Assembly: GCA_029248525.1 (NCBI GenBank)
Contig: JAQWJE010000008.1
Span: 310,001-374,000 of the forward strand
Length of the DNA stretch: 64,000 nt
Direction of reading: 5' to 3'
Origin: Candidatus Binatia bacterium
GTDB taxonomy: Bacteria; Desulfobacterota; Binatia; UBA12015
A program made the translations under genes and the position numbers. The notes under the pieces are model-generated. The model made no database searches. It had not been told where the DNA came from and was given only the letters and a program-made list of their open reading frames with translations. Shown here in pieces: positions 33,087-41,622 of this stretch (positions within the stretch are counted from its first letter, which is position 1; each line of letters begins with the position of its first letter).

Positions 33087-35336
33087 CTACAGGCCCGCTG
33101 GCTCGCTGCCAACCAGAGGTTCCTGATCGATCCAGATAGGTGAGGACCATGCTCGTTCTTCGATCTCGGCGAGACAGTCTTCCTGATAGGGCGTCTGGGC
33201 GTCGTTTCCGTAGCACGGTTGGAGTTCAAGGCAGCGACCGGACTCGTCCCGCTTGCAGCGCAGATTGTCACCGTTGACCGCGAGGGTAGGTTCCTGAATC
33301 GCGCGAACGTAGTAGACCGCATCGCGTTTTGAGGCGTGATATCCGGCGTCCGTGAATTCCACCTGGCAGCCATCGGTTGACTCCGGGCAGGGGAGGACCT
33401 TCCACGGGTCCTCGATCAGGTTGCCGATCGGTTCGTTCGGATCGATTTGGGGACGTATTCGGACGACCTCGATCCGGCTGATTGTATGCCGCTGATCGGT
33501 GGGGTGGTAGCATTCATTGCGACAAAGGTCGTTCAGACGTTTTGTTCCGAGAGCAATCTTTGCCGTGTCGGAGCAGCCGGGTTTTTGCGTGCGACCACCA
33601 GCGGCGCTGACCCGAAAACGCGGATTTTCCTGCAGGATCGCCTCGCTGCCCATCGGTTGCTCCCGCCGTTCGCCAGGACCATTCAGCAGATCGAAGTGCA
33701 GCAGGATTCGCGGGCCACTGGTGCCATATACCTGGCGGCTCTGGAGCGCATTCCAGATACTCGCCCGATCGCGTTTGGCGGCATGGACGGCGACCAATCC
33801 ACCCGTGGTGAAGAACGAAGACATTCGCTCGACGTCGCGCTCGCCAAAAGCGATGGTATCTTCCAGATTAAGAGGCACGGATTCAGGCTTCGGTTCCTGT
33901 TGTGTGCCGATGAGGTCGGGCGCGCCCTCGGCTGGCCCCTTGCTCTCCGACATCTCACTCCGATCACGTTCCTTGTAACCGGTTCCGGGGCGGGCGGTGT
34001 GGTTGTCGCTCGAGGCGATCAGCCCGTACCGCGCTCGAGAGGGACCTCCCTGCGGCGATTGGCGTGCGAGCATATATTGCGCCGACATCCCCGGACGGTA
34101 ATCGAAGGCAGGTAGAAAGCAGTCCCGGCATTGACCAGCGTCCTGCCAGTCGAGCACCGTGGCACCTGGTACCGTCCGAAAGCCGGCGCGACCGACAGCG
34201 GCGTGATTGCGGCGCGCTTCGGCAGCACGCCGCCGGCATTCCGCGGCCGGCTCACCGCCCGCGAGGCAGCGCTCTTCGATGATCTCTCCGGCGCGCCAGC
34301 AATTCGGGAGGAAGCCATTGGGGCCGGGAGTGGGGGGCGGACAGATGGGGGCCGAGCCCGGCATTGCGGGTTTCCTTCCCCAATCCCGGTATTCTTCCGA
34401 ATTTCCATGCCCGGAGTAGACCTCCATCAGGAACTGTCGCTCCGGGTCCGCGTTTGGTCCTGTCACCTGCGGGTCCCATACGGATCCCGGGGGCGCGGTA
34501 TTGCCCCAGGTCGTGCCATGCGGAATCACCATTGCAGGCAGATTCCAGTCATCGAGTTTGGCGAAAAGTTCGGCTGGGGTAAGTGTCGACTCGCGACAGT
34601 CAATGGGCAACTGGCGCACCGGGACGCCCTCGGGGCAGGGGGGAACCGACGCACTTTCCTCGAGGAAGGTCGTGAAGTCCAGAGTCCTGCGGTCGCGGAG
34701 CAGGAGCACGAGCCCGGCACGAATCGCTGGAGGTATTGTCACAATATCGCCCATCGGCTGTCTGGCGGCGATCGGTCTGGTGGGAATATTCTCCTCTTCG
34801 ATGTCGCGGAGAATGATATTCTTGTGCCCCCAGTGATTCTCCGGGCTGGTGCCATCTTGGGTCCATTCCCAACCCAGGAAGGCAATCACGTCCGGATTTT
34901 CCGGGTCGGCCACCGCGTTGCACGCGCGAATACTTTCAACGGTTTCCCGCCAATGCGCCGGCGTCAGCGACTCTGCGTGGTCGTTGATGGACCAGAAGTC
35001 GAGGGCGGCGCAATGCCGCGCAAAATCGCAGGCATCGGCAGGTGGGTGGGCGCCTTCTCCGGAAACCAGAGGCAAGCTCATCACAAAGGCGTCGGAGGAG
35101 AATGTCGTATGTACATGGAGGTCACCAAAGAGGATTTGCGTGCCCGCCGGGCTCAGACGCGATTCGGTCTCTCGGCGCTCGGCCAGAATCATCTCCATTT
35201 CATGGGGGTCTCGGGCGATGGGCGTGACCTCGCCGGGACCTTCATGTTCGCCAAAGGCTCCATGCCCGAGCAAATAGCCAAGGCCGCCGAGCGTGGTCAC
35301 CAACAAGAGGAAGATCCAGAGAATTCTCTTTTTCAC
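33087..35336 (-). CDS. DUF3604 domain protein, membrane anchored
   Basis: The 749-aa protein begins with a single transmembrane segment (about 5-24, ILWIFLLLVTTLGGLGYLLG), so the rest is probably periplasmic. The DUF3604 domain follows, with the PHP-like metal motif FGDLHVHTTFSSDAF (HVH at 74-76), LDFWSINDHAESLTPAHW and the later YGLIASSDNHTARPGTGYKE. The C-terminal part has more conserved DUF3604 stretches. These proteins are found in environmental proteobacteria and are proposed to be metal hydrolases of unknown substrate. The start is a GTG; no ATG lies upstream in frame. It heads the operon with the nucleoside hydrolase. Confidence 0.85.
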   Translation of the reverse strand: MKKRILWIFLLLVTTLGGLGYLLGHGAFGEHEGPGEVTPIARDPHEMEMILAERRETESRLSPAGTQILFGDLHVHTTFSSDAFVMSLPLVSGEGAHPPADACDFARHCAALDFWSINDHAESLTPAHWRETVESIRACNAVADPENPDVIAFLGWEWTQDGTSPENHWGHKNIILRDIEEENIPTRPIAARQPMGDIVTIPPAIRAGLVLLLRDRRTLDFTTFLEESASVPPCPEGVPVRQLPIDCRESTLTPAELFAKLDDWNLPAMVIPHGTTWGNTAPPGSVWDPQVTGPNADPERQFLMEVYSGHGNSEEYRDWGRKPAMPGSAPICPPPTPGPNGFLPNCWRAGEIIEERCLAGGEPAAECRRRAAEARRNHAAVGRAGFRTVPGATVLDWQDAGQCRDCFLPAFDYRPGMSAQYMLARQSPQGGPSRARYGLIASSDNHTARPGTGYKERDRSEMSESKGPAEGAPDLIGTQQEPKPESVPLNLEDTIAFGERDVERMSSFFTTGGLVAVHAAKRDRASIWNALQSRQVYGTSGPRILLHFDLLNGPGERREQPMGSEAILQENPRFRVSAAGGRTQKPGCSDTAKIALGTKRLNDLCRNECYHPTDQRHTISRIEVVRIRPQIDPNEPIGNLIEDPWKVLPCPESTDGCQVEFTDAGYHASKRDAVYYVRAIQEPTLAVNGDNLRCKRDESGRCLELQPCYGNDAQTPYQEDCLAEIEERAWSSPIWIDQEPLVGSEPAGL

Positions 35337-35434
35337 GAGACCGAAATGCTCAGAGAAGCAGGGTATGATGCAAGCGAGCGGACCTCCGCGCGAGCCGTTT
35401 GGCGCGCGCGTCAGGATCTGGCAACCTCGACCCT

Positions 35435-36352
35435 ATGGGTAAGGTGCATGTTCTCGGTTCCATCAACATGGACCTTGTGGCGCGTGTGGCGAGATTTCCG
35501 CGCCCCGGCGAGACGTTGATGGGGAGCGACTTCCAACTCCTGCCAGGAGGGAAGGGGCTGAATCAGGCGGTCGCGGCTCGTCGATCGGGCGCTGGGGTCT
35601 CGATGCACGGCGCTGTCGGCGAAGACCCCAACGGCGCAGCCCTGCGCGAGTTCCTTGATCGGGAAGCGATTGCCGTCGAGGGCGTCCGCTCCATTTCCGG
35701 GACAGCGACGGGAACTGCGATGATTCTGGTCGACCAGGATGGTGAAAATTGCATTGTCGTTGTGCCCGGGGCGAACGAGCACGTGACGCATCGGAGGAGC
35801 GACAAGGGCCCGGGCAAAGGCGATGTTCTGGTCGCTCCATTCGAGGTTCCGGATGCGGCCATCGAGCCTGCGTTTACCGAGGCGCAGAGCCGTGGCGCTT
35901 TTACGGTGCTGAACCCGGCACCAGCCCGGGTTTGTCGCCCGGAAATTCTTGATCGAGTGGACCTGCTGGTGGTCAATGAAACGGAATTGAGCTTTTACGC
36001 CGGCGAAACTACCGAATTGGCGTTGCCTGAAGATCGAGTCGTGGAACTCGTGGGACAACTGGCCCGTCGCCATGGCGCAGATATCGTGGCGACGCTCGGG
36101 GGAAAGGGCCTGGTCGCCTCGCTTTCCGGGCACATCTCCACCCATCCCGCTCGGAAGGTGGAAGTCTGTGATACCACAGCGGCCGGCGACACCTTCGTCG
36201 GAGCGATGGCCGCTCGCATTGCGGACGGCGAACCCGTCAAGACGAGTTTATCGTTTGCGATCGATGCCGCGGCGATTTGCGTGAGTCGGTCGGGCGCTGC
36301 GCCGTCGATTCCCACTCTGGCCGAGGTTCGGGCAATCTCCGCGGCGAAGTGA
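35435..36352 (+). CDS. rbsK: Ribokinase/PfkB-family sugar kinase
   Basis: This ATP-dependent kinase has the ribokinase opening MGKVHVLGSINMDLVARVAR, the PfkB signature 1 LLPGGKGLNQAVAA (37-49) and signature 2 with the catalytic Asp, CDTTAAGDTFVGAMAA. The NETELSFYAG block is typical of ribokinase. Length is 305 aa. The start at 35435 puts the motif at residue 1. It is divergent from the DUF3604/nucleoside hydrolase operon across 98 bp, which suggests shared control. Ribokinase is more likely than other PfkB sugars but is not certain. Confidence 0.88.
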   Translation: MGKVHVLGSINMDLVARVARFPRPGETLMGSDFQLLPGGKGLNQAVAARRSGAGVSMHGAVGEDPNGAALREFLDREAIAVEGVRSISGTATGTAMILVDQDGENCIVVVPGANEHVTHRRSDKGPGKGDVLVAPFEVPDAAIEPAFTEAQSRGAFTVLNPAPARVCRPEILDRVDLLVVNETELSFYAGETTELALPEDRVVELVGQLARRHGADIVATLGGKGLVASLSGHISTHPARKVEVCDTTAAGDTFVGAMAARIADGEPVKTSLSFAIDAAAICVSRSGAAPSIPTLAEVRAISAAK

Positions 36353-36362
36353 GGCCTTCGGC

Positions 36363-36596
36363 TCAGGTCGGGAGCTTGGCGTTCAGAAGCCGCTCCCGCA
36401 CCAGCAGTCGCAGGGCGGTGGAGATTGTCCAATAATGCTCCTCCGCGAATTCCCGGAGCGCATCGGCTTCCTCGGGCTCGAGGCGGACATTTACCCGACT
36501 GGAGCGATCACTGAAGGAGCGGGGTCGTCCCGGGCGGCGCTTTTTCGGCTGAGCGGGGACTTTCTTTTTGGCGGAAGTTTTTTTTGCTGCGGGCAT
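36363..36596 (-). CDS. Ribbon-helix-helix-like DNA-binding protein with histone H1-like tail
   Basis: The N-terminal half is a Lys/Ala/Pro-rich basic tail (AAKKTSAKKKVPAQPKKRRP), followed by a short AT-hook-like RPGRPRSF. The C-terminal half has the RHH pattern: a beta strand SRVNVRLEPEEADALREF, then two helices ending in LLVRERLL. It probably binds DNA as a dimer and could be a regulator or a nucleoid protein. The first ATG is at 36596 (77 aa); a GTG at 36629 would add 11 residues. It converges on the ribokinase gene end, 10 bp away. Confidence 0.6.
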   Translation of the reverse strand: MPAAKKTSAKKKVPAQPKKRRPGRPRSFSDRSSRVNVRLEPEEADALREFAEEHYWTISTALRLLVRERLLNAKLPT

Positions 36597-36629
36597 TGGG
36601 GGCACCACTTTCTTTGTAGGTTCAACCAC

Positions 36630-37069
36630 TGAATGTTGGCGATTGGGACGGGGAATGTCAAAGCGCGGTTCTCGGATGCTTGTGATCTTGCATGGGGGAC
36701 CCGACCGGGGACAACCCGCGGGAACTCATCGGTGAGATCAGTGGCTCGCGTCGGAGATTCGGCCCCTCCCGCATGCAGGTCCCCTGTGCGTTGGGGATCG
36801 TTCCCTCGAGGGACGGATTGTCCAGGGCGATGCCCTCGTCGATCGGACGGAAATTGTCCTGCGAATAGGCGCTATTGCGAGTATTGAGGACAGTACTCAG
36901 CACCTTGGCGGATCCTCTGCGGAGTCTTCGCTTACTCTTTTCCGGATGTGAAATGGCTGTTTTTTCGGGTACTCCGCGGTCTTTTCCGACTAACGACACT
37001 TTGAGTGCCGTATCTTGCTCGGGGCGAGGGTTAGACTCTTGGGGGCTTGAGCCGATATGGATCAGCGCC
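36630..37069. other. 440-bp stretch without a gene, upstream of the TonB-dependent receptor
   Basis: No reading frame here looks coding, although long frames are open on both strands. It must hold the promoters of the RHH gene and the receptor. The clearest structure is a pair of mutually exclusive hairpins at 36855-36898, described in the findings. A plus-strand extension of the receptor frame lacks a usable signal sequence and is not believed. Confidence 0.5.
36855..36898 (+). promoter_or_regulatory. Candidate alternative RNA hairpins in the receptor leader
   Basis: TGTCCT (36855-36860) can pair with AGGACA (36887-36892), enclosing a perfect AATAG-GCG-CTATT hairpin (36864-36876). GAGTA (36879-36883) can instead pair with TACTC (36894-36898), whose loop contains the AGGACA, so the two folds exclude each other. 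No known riboswitch was recognised. Confidence 0.3.
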
Positions 37070-39433
37070 ATGCGAGCACTTTTTGGAGTTATTTGGATCA
37101 CGAGTTTTCTCCTCGTTGCTGGATCTTCCGCGGCTCTCGAGCCCGACGATACCGTCGCCGGGTTGGTCGAGAGCGCGCCGGAACCAGCGGCAGCCGAACC
37201 AGCGGCGACCGACGGGTCGACCGTAGTCGACGATGCCGAGCAAGGGGAGGATGCGGGCAGTCTCGCGCGCGAGTTTGCCGTGGAAGAGATCGTGGTGAGC
37301 GCGCGGCGGCGAGAAGAACTCGAGCAGCAAGTTCCGGTGGCGATGACGGTGCTCGGGGAGAAGCAACTGCAAAGTGCTTTTACTCGCGACATATCCGACA
37401 TCACCGGCTACGCACCCAACGTGATCATCAACCCCGTGCGGGTGGGGCCGAGTGGTACGGCAATTTCAATTCGCGGGATCAGTTTTCAGGATATCGAAAA
37501 AAGTTTTGACCCCGGTGTCGGCGTTCTGATCGACGATGTGTTCCTGGGTGTTTCGGCCGGATCTCTTGTGAGCAATTTTGACGTCGGTTCAATCGAAGTC
37601 CTGCGAGGACCTCAGGGAACGCTTTTCGGCAAGAACACAATCGGTGGTGCGATCCGGGTGACCCGAACCCGCCCCACCGGGGAGTGGGGGCTGAAATCGA
37701 GTGTGACGGGTGGCTCCTACGGCCGCAATGACTACCGGGTCCTGATCAATGCTCCGGTCATCGAGGACAAGTTGGCCGCAAAGGCGTGGTTCTACAGCGA
37801 GAACGATGATGGCTCGATGTATAATGAGACCAAGAAGCGTTGGGTCGGTGGGCAAAACTACTGGACCGCCGGTTTGACACTGGAAGCGACTCCGACTGAC
37901 AACCTGACTATTTTGGGGACCTACGAGCATATTCGCGACGACACGCCGACTCTCCCCTTGATCAACCTCAGCCAGTTCCCGGGTGAATCGATCTATTTGC
38001 CGGGCGGTGATCTGCAATGCCGCGAATACGGTGAATGTTCCGTGGACAATCTCGACCGAGTCACGACGCAGAACTTCTCGGATCGCTCTCATATGGATCT
38101 GGATGCGGTGACGGTACAGGCCGATCTGTTACTTGAGGATATTGGAACGCTGACTTCGATCACCGGTTGGCGTGGTCATACCGAGTCGGTAAACGCCGAC
38201 ATGGATGCTTCCGCGATCGACTATTTCTCGGTCCTCCGGGAGCAGACTTATGATCAGGTAAGCGAAGAGGTCCGACTGGCAACCGAAGAGTTCGCAGGTT
38301 TTCAGTTCGTAGCGGGCCTCTATCTCTGGTGGGCCCAGTTCACTCTGGACCAGACCAGCTATTTCCTTACCAGCAGGTTGGATCCCGGGTTGCCGATAGA
38401 CACAGATCTGGTGTTGAAGACTGGGCAGGAGACTTTCAGTATCGCGCCGTTTTTTCAGGCGGATTACGCGATTACCGATTGGCTGAGTGCGACCGCCGGG
38501 TTGCGCTTTACCTGGGAGCAGAAGCGCTTGACTCGATTCGATCAGTCGGTGCATATCGGCGAGGCGGTCATCCCCATCGTGGGTGATGCGGGTCAGACGG
38601 CGCATTGGAATGCGCCCACGCCGATGGCCGGTCTCGACGCGCAGATTACCGACGAGGCGATGACGTATTTCCTCTATTCGCGTGGTTTCAAAAGTGGCGG
38701 CTACAACGTCCGCGCCGGCAGTATCGAGTCGTTGGGTCCCTACGATCCGGAATATGTCGACAGCATGGAGGTCGGCCTCAAGAGTGATTGGTTCGACGAT
38801 CGACTGCGCGCGAACGCATCCCTGTTCTGGAACATCTATGACGACAAGCAGGAAGAGATCCTGAGTTATTATCCGGAATCACCTGTCGGGCAGCAGACGT
38901 TCGTCGAGAATGTGGCCAAGGCACGAACGCGCGGTTTCGAGTTGGAACTGATCGCGGTCCTCTTGCCGGATCTGACCGTGCGCCAGAGCTTCGGCTATCT
39001 GGATGCCTCGTATATCGATGGTGAGTTCACCTATATTGTCGACGGGGGCGAGTTCAAGGAGCCTTTCGCCAGCCAGCAGATGCGTCGCGCTCCCAAATTC
39101 CAGTACTCGATTTTCGTTGATTATATCCGTGAGCTCGGTCCGGGACTCGTGAACCTGCATCTCGATTGGCGTTGGATCGATCAGTATCAGACGTCGTTCC
39201 CGAATATCGCGATCGGCGAGGTACCAGCCAACTCCAAACTGAATCTGCTGGTCGGCTACACCCTGCCCATGCCGGGGGCAGAGGATTGGACCCTGCGGGT
39301 CGAGGCATTCGGGCGTAATATCAACAACCCGTCGGTTCTCGGCCAGACGGTTGCGGCCGCCGGCCTCTTCACCTTCGGAGCCTTGCCCCCACCACGGACG
39401 TGGGGCGTGGAGATGCAAGTGGCCTGGAACTAG
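37070..39433 (+). CDS. TonB-dependent outer-membrane receptor
   Basis: The 787-aa protein has a signal peptide (about 1-22), a low-complexity Ala/Glu/Pro segment, a TonB box-like EEIVVSARRREE near residue 68, and a plug domain with SAFTRDISDITGYAPNVIIN, GVGVLIDDVFLG and EVLRGPQGTLFGKNTIGGAI. The beta-barrel follows with FLYSRGFKSGGYNVRAG and terminates at WGVEMQVAWN, ending Trp-Asn instead of the common Phe. These receptors import siderophores, sugars, lipids or other large nutrients in an energy-dependent way. The start at 37070 is preferred over frame-open codons upstream because it begins the signal peptide. Confidence 0.92.
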   Translation: MRALFGVIWITSFLLVAGSSAALEPDDTVAGLVESAPEPAAAEPAATDGSTVVDDAEQGEDAGSLAREFAVEEIVVSARRREELEQQVPVAMTVLGEKQLQSAFTRDISDITGYAPNVIINPVRVGPSGTAISIRGISFQDIEKSFDPGVGVLIDDVFLGVSAGSLVSNFDVGSIEVLRGPQGTLFGKNTIGGAIRVTRTRPTGEWGLKSSVTGGSYGRNDYRVLINAPVIEDKLAAKAWFYSENDDGSMYNETKKRWVGGQNYWTAGLTLEATPTDNLTILGTYEHIRDDTPTLPLINLSQFPGESIYLPGGDLQCREYGECSVDNLDRVTTQNFSDRSHMDLDAVTVQADLLLEDIGTLTSITGWRGHTESVNADMDASAIDYFSVLREQTYDQVSEEVRLATEEFAGFQFVAGLYLWWAQFTLDQTSYFLTSRLDPGLPIDTDLVLKTGQETFSIAPFFQADYAITDWLSATAGLRFTWEQKRLTRFDQSVHIGEAVIPIVGDAGQTAHWNAPTPMAGLDAQITDEAMTYFLYSRGFKSGGYNVRAGSIESLGPYDPEYVDSMEVGLKSDWFDDRLRANASLFWNIYDDKQEEILSYYPESPVGQQTFVENVAKARTRGFELELIAVLLPDLTVRQSFGYLDASYIDGEFTYIVDGGEFKEPFASQQMRRAPKFQYSIFVDYIRELGPGLVNLHLDWRWIDQYQTSFPNIAIGEVPANSKLNLLVGYTLPMPGAEDWTLRVEAFGRNINNPSVLGQTVAAAGLFTFGALPPPRTWGVEMQVAWN

Positions 39434-39448
39434 GGGAGAGGCAATGGC

Positions 39449-40045
39449 TCAGTCCCAGGCCTCATTGAAGCAAAGGAGCTCCGGCTCTTCCGTGAAGGCA
39501 ATTTCGGCGACTGAGCAATTGTCGAGGATTCGTTTCCATTGGGAGTAGTCGCCGTCGAGAATATGGCCCATCGCCATGCTCATTGCGCCGCCGTGGGCGA
39601 CGCAAACGACTCGCTGGCCGGGGTGTTTGCCGGCGATCGCTTTCAATGTCCCGACGAGGCGGTCCGTGACCTGACGCGGCGACTCGCCACCATGAGGGGC
39701 AAAGTCGGGATCTTTCTTCATATTGCCCCAGAGATCTTCCTTGTCCCATAACTCGCGGTAGGGACGTCCCTCCCAGGAACCCAGGTCGTACTCGCGCAGG
39801 CCCGGTTCGAGCTGAATTTCGACATCGACAGCGGCTGATATCGCGCGGGCCGTATCGTGCGCTCTCTGCAGATCGCTCGCGTAGATGGCGTCAGGCCGGA
39901 ATCGCTTGCGGATCCCTTCGGCGACGCGGGCTGCTTGTTCCCGACCGTGATCCGATAGCGGGGTGTCCGTCGAACCATGCCAGATCCCACCTGTATTGGC
40001 GGCGGTCTGGCCATGGCGTACCAAAGTCAACACTGTGCGTTCCAT
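39449..40045 (-). CDS. Histidine phosphatase (phosphoglycerate mutase-like)
   Basis: The protein opens LTLVRHGQTAANTGG with the catalytic RHG (residues 10-12). LREYDLGSWEGRPYREL and the second conserved His in VVCVAHGGAMSMAMGH complete the histidine phosphatase fold. Length is 198 aa. It could be a phosphoglycerate mutase or a broad-range phosphatase. The start at 40045 is fixed by the motif; the longer frame upstream is a shadow of the aldehyde dehydrogenase gene. It follows that gene by 32 bp on the same strand and probably shares its transcript. Confidence 0.9.
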   Translation of the reverse strand: MERTVLTLVRHGQTAANTGGIWHGSTDTPLSDHGREQAARVAEGIRKRFRPDAIYASDLQRAHDTARAISAAVDVEIQLEPGLREYDLGSWEGRPYRELWDKEDLWGNMKKDPDFAPHGGESPRQVTDRLVGTLKAIAGKHPGQRVVCVAHGGAMSMAMGHILDGDYSQWKRILDNCSVAEIAFTEEPELLCFNEAWD

Positions 40046-40077
40046 TTTCTCGCCTCTCGAAATTTTCGCGCCAGGAC

Positions 40078-41610
40078 TCAGGACATCAACCGGCGAAGAA
40101 AGCGGTTTCCGTAAAGGAATTTTGCGAATTTCTCCATTTGGGCTGCGCTTTCGGCGGTGTAGGGATAGCCGCCCTGCGATTTCTTCGCCTTGTCCACGAT
40201 GATGGGGTGCGGGTGGCAATATCCACGGATGCCGGTTTCGCCGTTGACCTGCCCGACGCCGCTTGATTTCAGACCCCCGAAAGGAGCTTCGGGGATGCCG
40301 TAGGTCACCGAGATATCGTTCACAATGACACTTCCGGTCAGGATGCGTTTCCCCATCGCGAGCCCCTTGGCGAGGTCTGTGGTCCATACGGTGCCGGAGA
40401 GCCCATAATCGGAGTCGTTGGCCTTCTCGATCGCCTCCTCTTCGTCGGCCACTTTCTGGATGGCGATGATGGGGCCGAAGGTCTCTTTGGTCATCAGATC
40501 CATGGAGTTTTCGACTTCGGTAACGACTGTTGGCGGGAAAAAATAGCCGGGCAAATCGTCGCGTCGGTCCCCACCGAGCAGCACTTTCGCTCCCTTGGCC
40601 CGGGCATCGCGCATATGAGCCTCGATGATATCCATTTGCCGGTCCCAGAATACCGCTCCCACGTCGCCTTCTTCGGTGGCGCTTTGTTTCAGTTTGCTGG
40701 CCTGGTCGACGACCTTGGCCACAAAATCGTCATAGATCGCTTCGGGCACGTAAACGCGCTCGGTGCCGCAGCAATAATGACCGGTATTGAAAAAGGAGCC
40801 ACGCAGTGCCCCGTCAGCGGCACGATCCAGATCCGCGTCACGGCAGACGATCATCGCATCCTTGCCGCCGAGTTCGAGAGTGCAGGGGATCAGGTTTCGA
40901 CCACATGTTTCGCCGACTTTTCTGCCTGTAGCGACGCTGCCCGTGAACGAGACCTTGTCGAGGCCGGCGTCGAGCAGCGCGGCACCGGTCGCACCGTCGC
41001 CCTGAACGACCTGATAGACGCCTTCCGGGAAGCCCGCTTCCCGGGTAAATTCTTCGAATAATTTTGCCGAGAAAGGCGTAACCTCGCTCGGCTTGTGGAC
41101 CACGGTATTCCCGGCCATCACGGCCTGCGCAAAGGGGTTGGCTGTCAGGGCGACAGGGCCGTTCCATGGCGTGATCAGACCGACGACCCCGAGGGGTTGA
41201 TAGACCAAGGTGATTTTTTTCGAGAACCTCTGAAGGCCGGAGGCTCGACGCTCGGCCGTGCGCAGGTATTTCCCGGCTCGCTTTGCGTAGTGGGAGATTT
41301 GCATGCAGGCGGCGAACGCCTCCATCATCACCGCTTCGTTGCGCGTCTTGCCGGTCTCCTGAATGACGATATCGATCAGCTCGTCCATCCGCCGGACGGT
41401 CACATCCACCAATTTCCACAGAAACTCGGCACGTTGGTCAAAGCTGAGCGCGGCCCAGGCCGGTTGCGCTGCCCGCGCGCGAGCAACGGCTTCGTGAACT
41501 TCCTCATCTGTGCCTGCAGTGAACTCCCCGATAGACTCCATCGTGACGGGACTTTTGACGTTGTATTTTCGGCTCTCGCCGGTCGATTCCATCGGTTCGA
41601 AAATTGCCAT
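40078..41610 (-). CDS. NAD(P)-dependent aldehyde dehydrogenase
   Basis: The enzyme oxidises aldehydes to acids. VGLITPWNGPVALTANPFAQ, the general-base Glu in CTLELGGKDAMI, and the catalytic Cys in FFNTGHYCCGTERVYV are visible, together with SFTGSVATGRKVGE and the C-terminal EAPFGGLKSSGVG. The 510-aa length is normal. The CC pair at the active site is common in the betaine-aldehyde- and succinate-semialdehyde-type groups; substrate is not fixed. It starts 12 bp after the stop of the molybdopterin oxidoreductase and is the second of a three-gene operon. Confidence 0.92.
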   Translation of the reverse strand: MAIFEPMESTGESRKYNVKSPVTMESIGEFTAGTDEEVHEAVARARAAQPAWAALSFDQRAEFLWKLVDVTVRRMDELIDIVIQETGKTRNEAVMMEAFAACMQISHYAKRAGKYLRTAERRASGLQRFSKKITLVYQPLGVVGLITPWNGPVALTANPFAQAVMAGNTVVHKPSEVTPFSAKLFEEFTREAGFPEGVYQVVQGDGATGAALLDAGLDKVSFTGSVATGRKVGETCGRNLIPCTLELGGKDAMIVCRDADLDRAADGALRGSFFNTGHYCCGTERVYVPEAIYDDFVAKVVDQASKLKQSATEEGDVGAVFWDRQMDIIEAHMRDARAKGAKVLLGGDRRDDLPGYFFPPTVVTEVENSMDLMTKETFGPIIAIQKVADEEEAIEKANDSDYGLSGTVWTTDLAKGLAMGKRILTGSVIVNDISVTYGIPEAPFGGLKSSGVGQVNGETGIRGYCHPHPIIVDKAKKSQGGYPYTAESAAQMEKFAKFLYGNRFLRRLMS

Positions 41611-41622
41611 ATTACATTCTTT

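Noticed and set aside
36875-37069. Upstream extension of the TonB-dependent receptor
   Set aside because: The extra 65 residues precede a clean signal peptide, which must be N-terminal for export.
36658-37404. Long minus-strand open frame overlapping the receptor signal region
   Set aside because: It lies partly antisense to the receptor N-terminus, has a composition of a shadow frame in GC-rich DNA, and has no recognisable domain or ribosome binding site.
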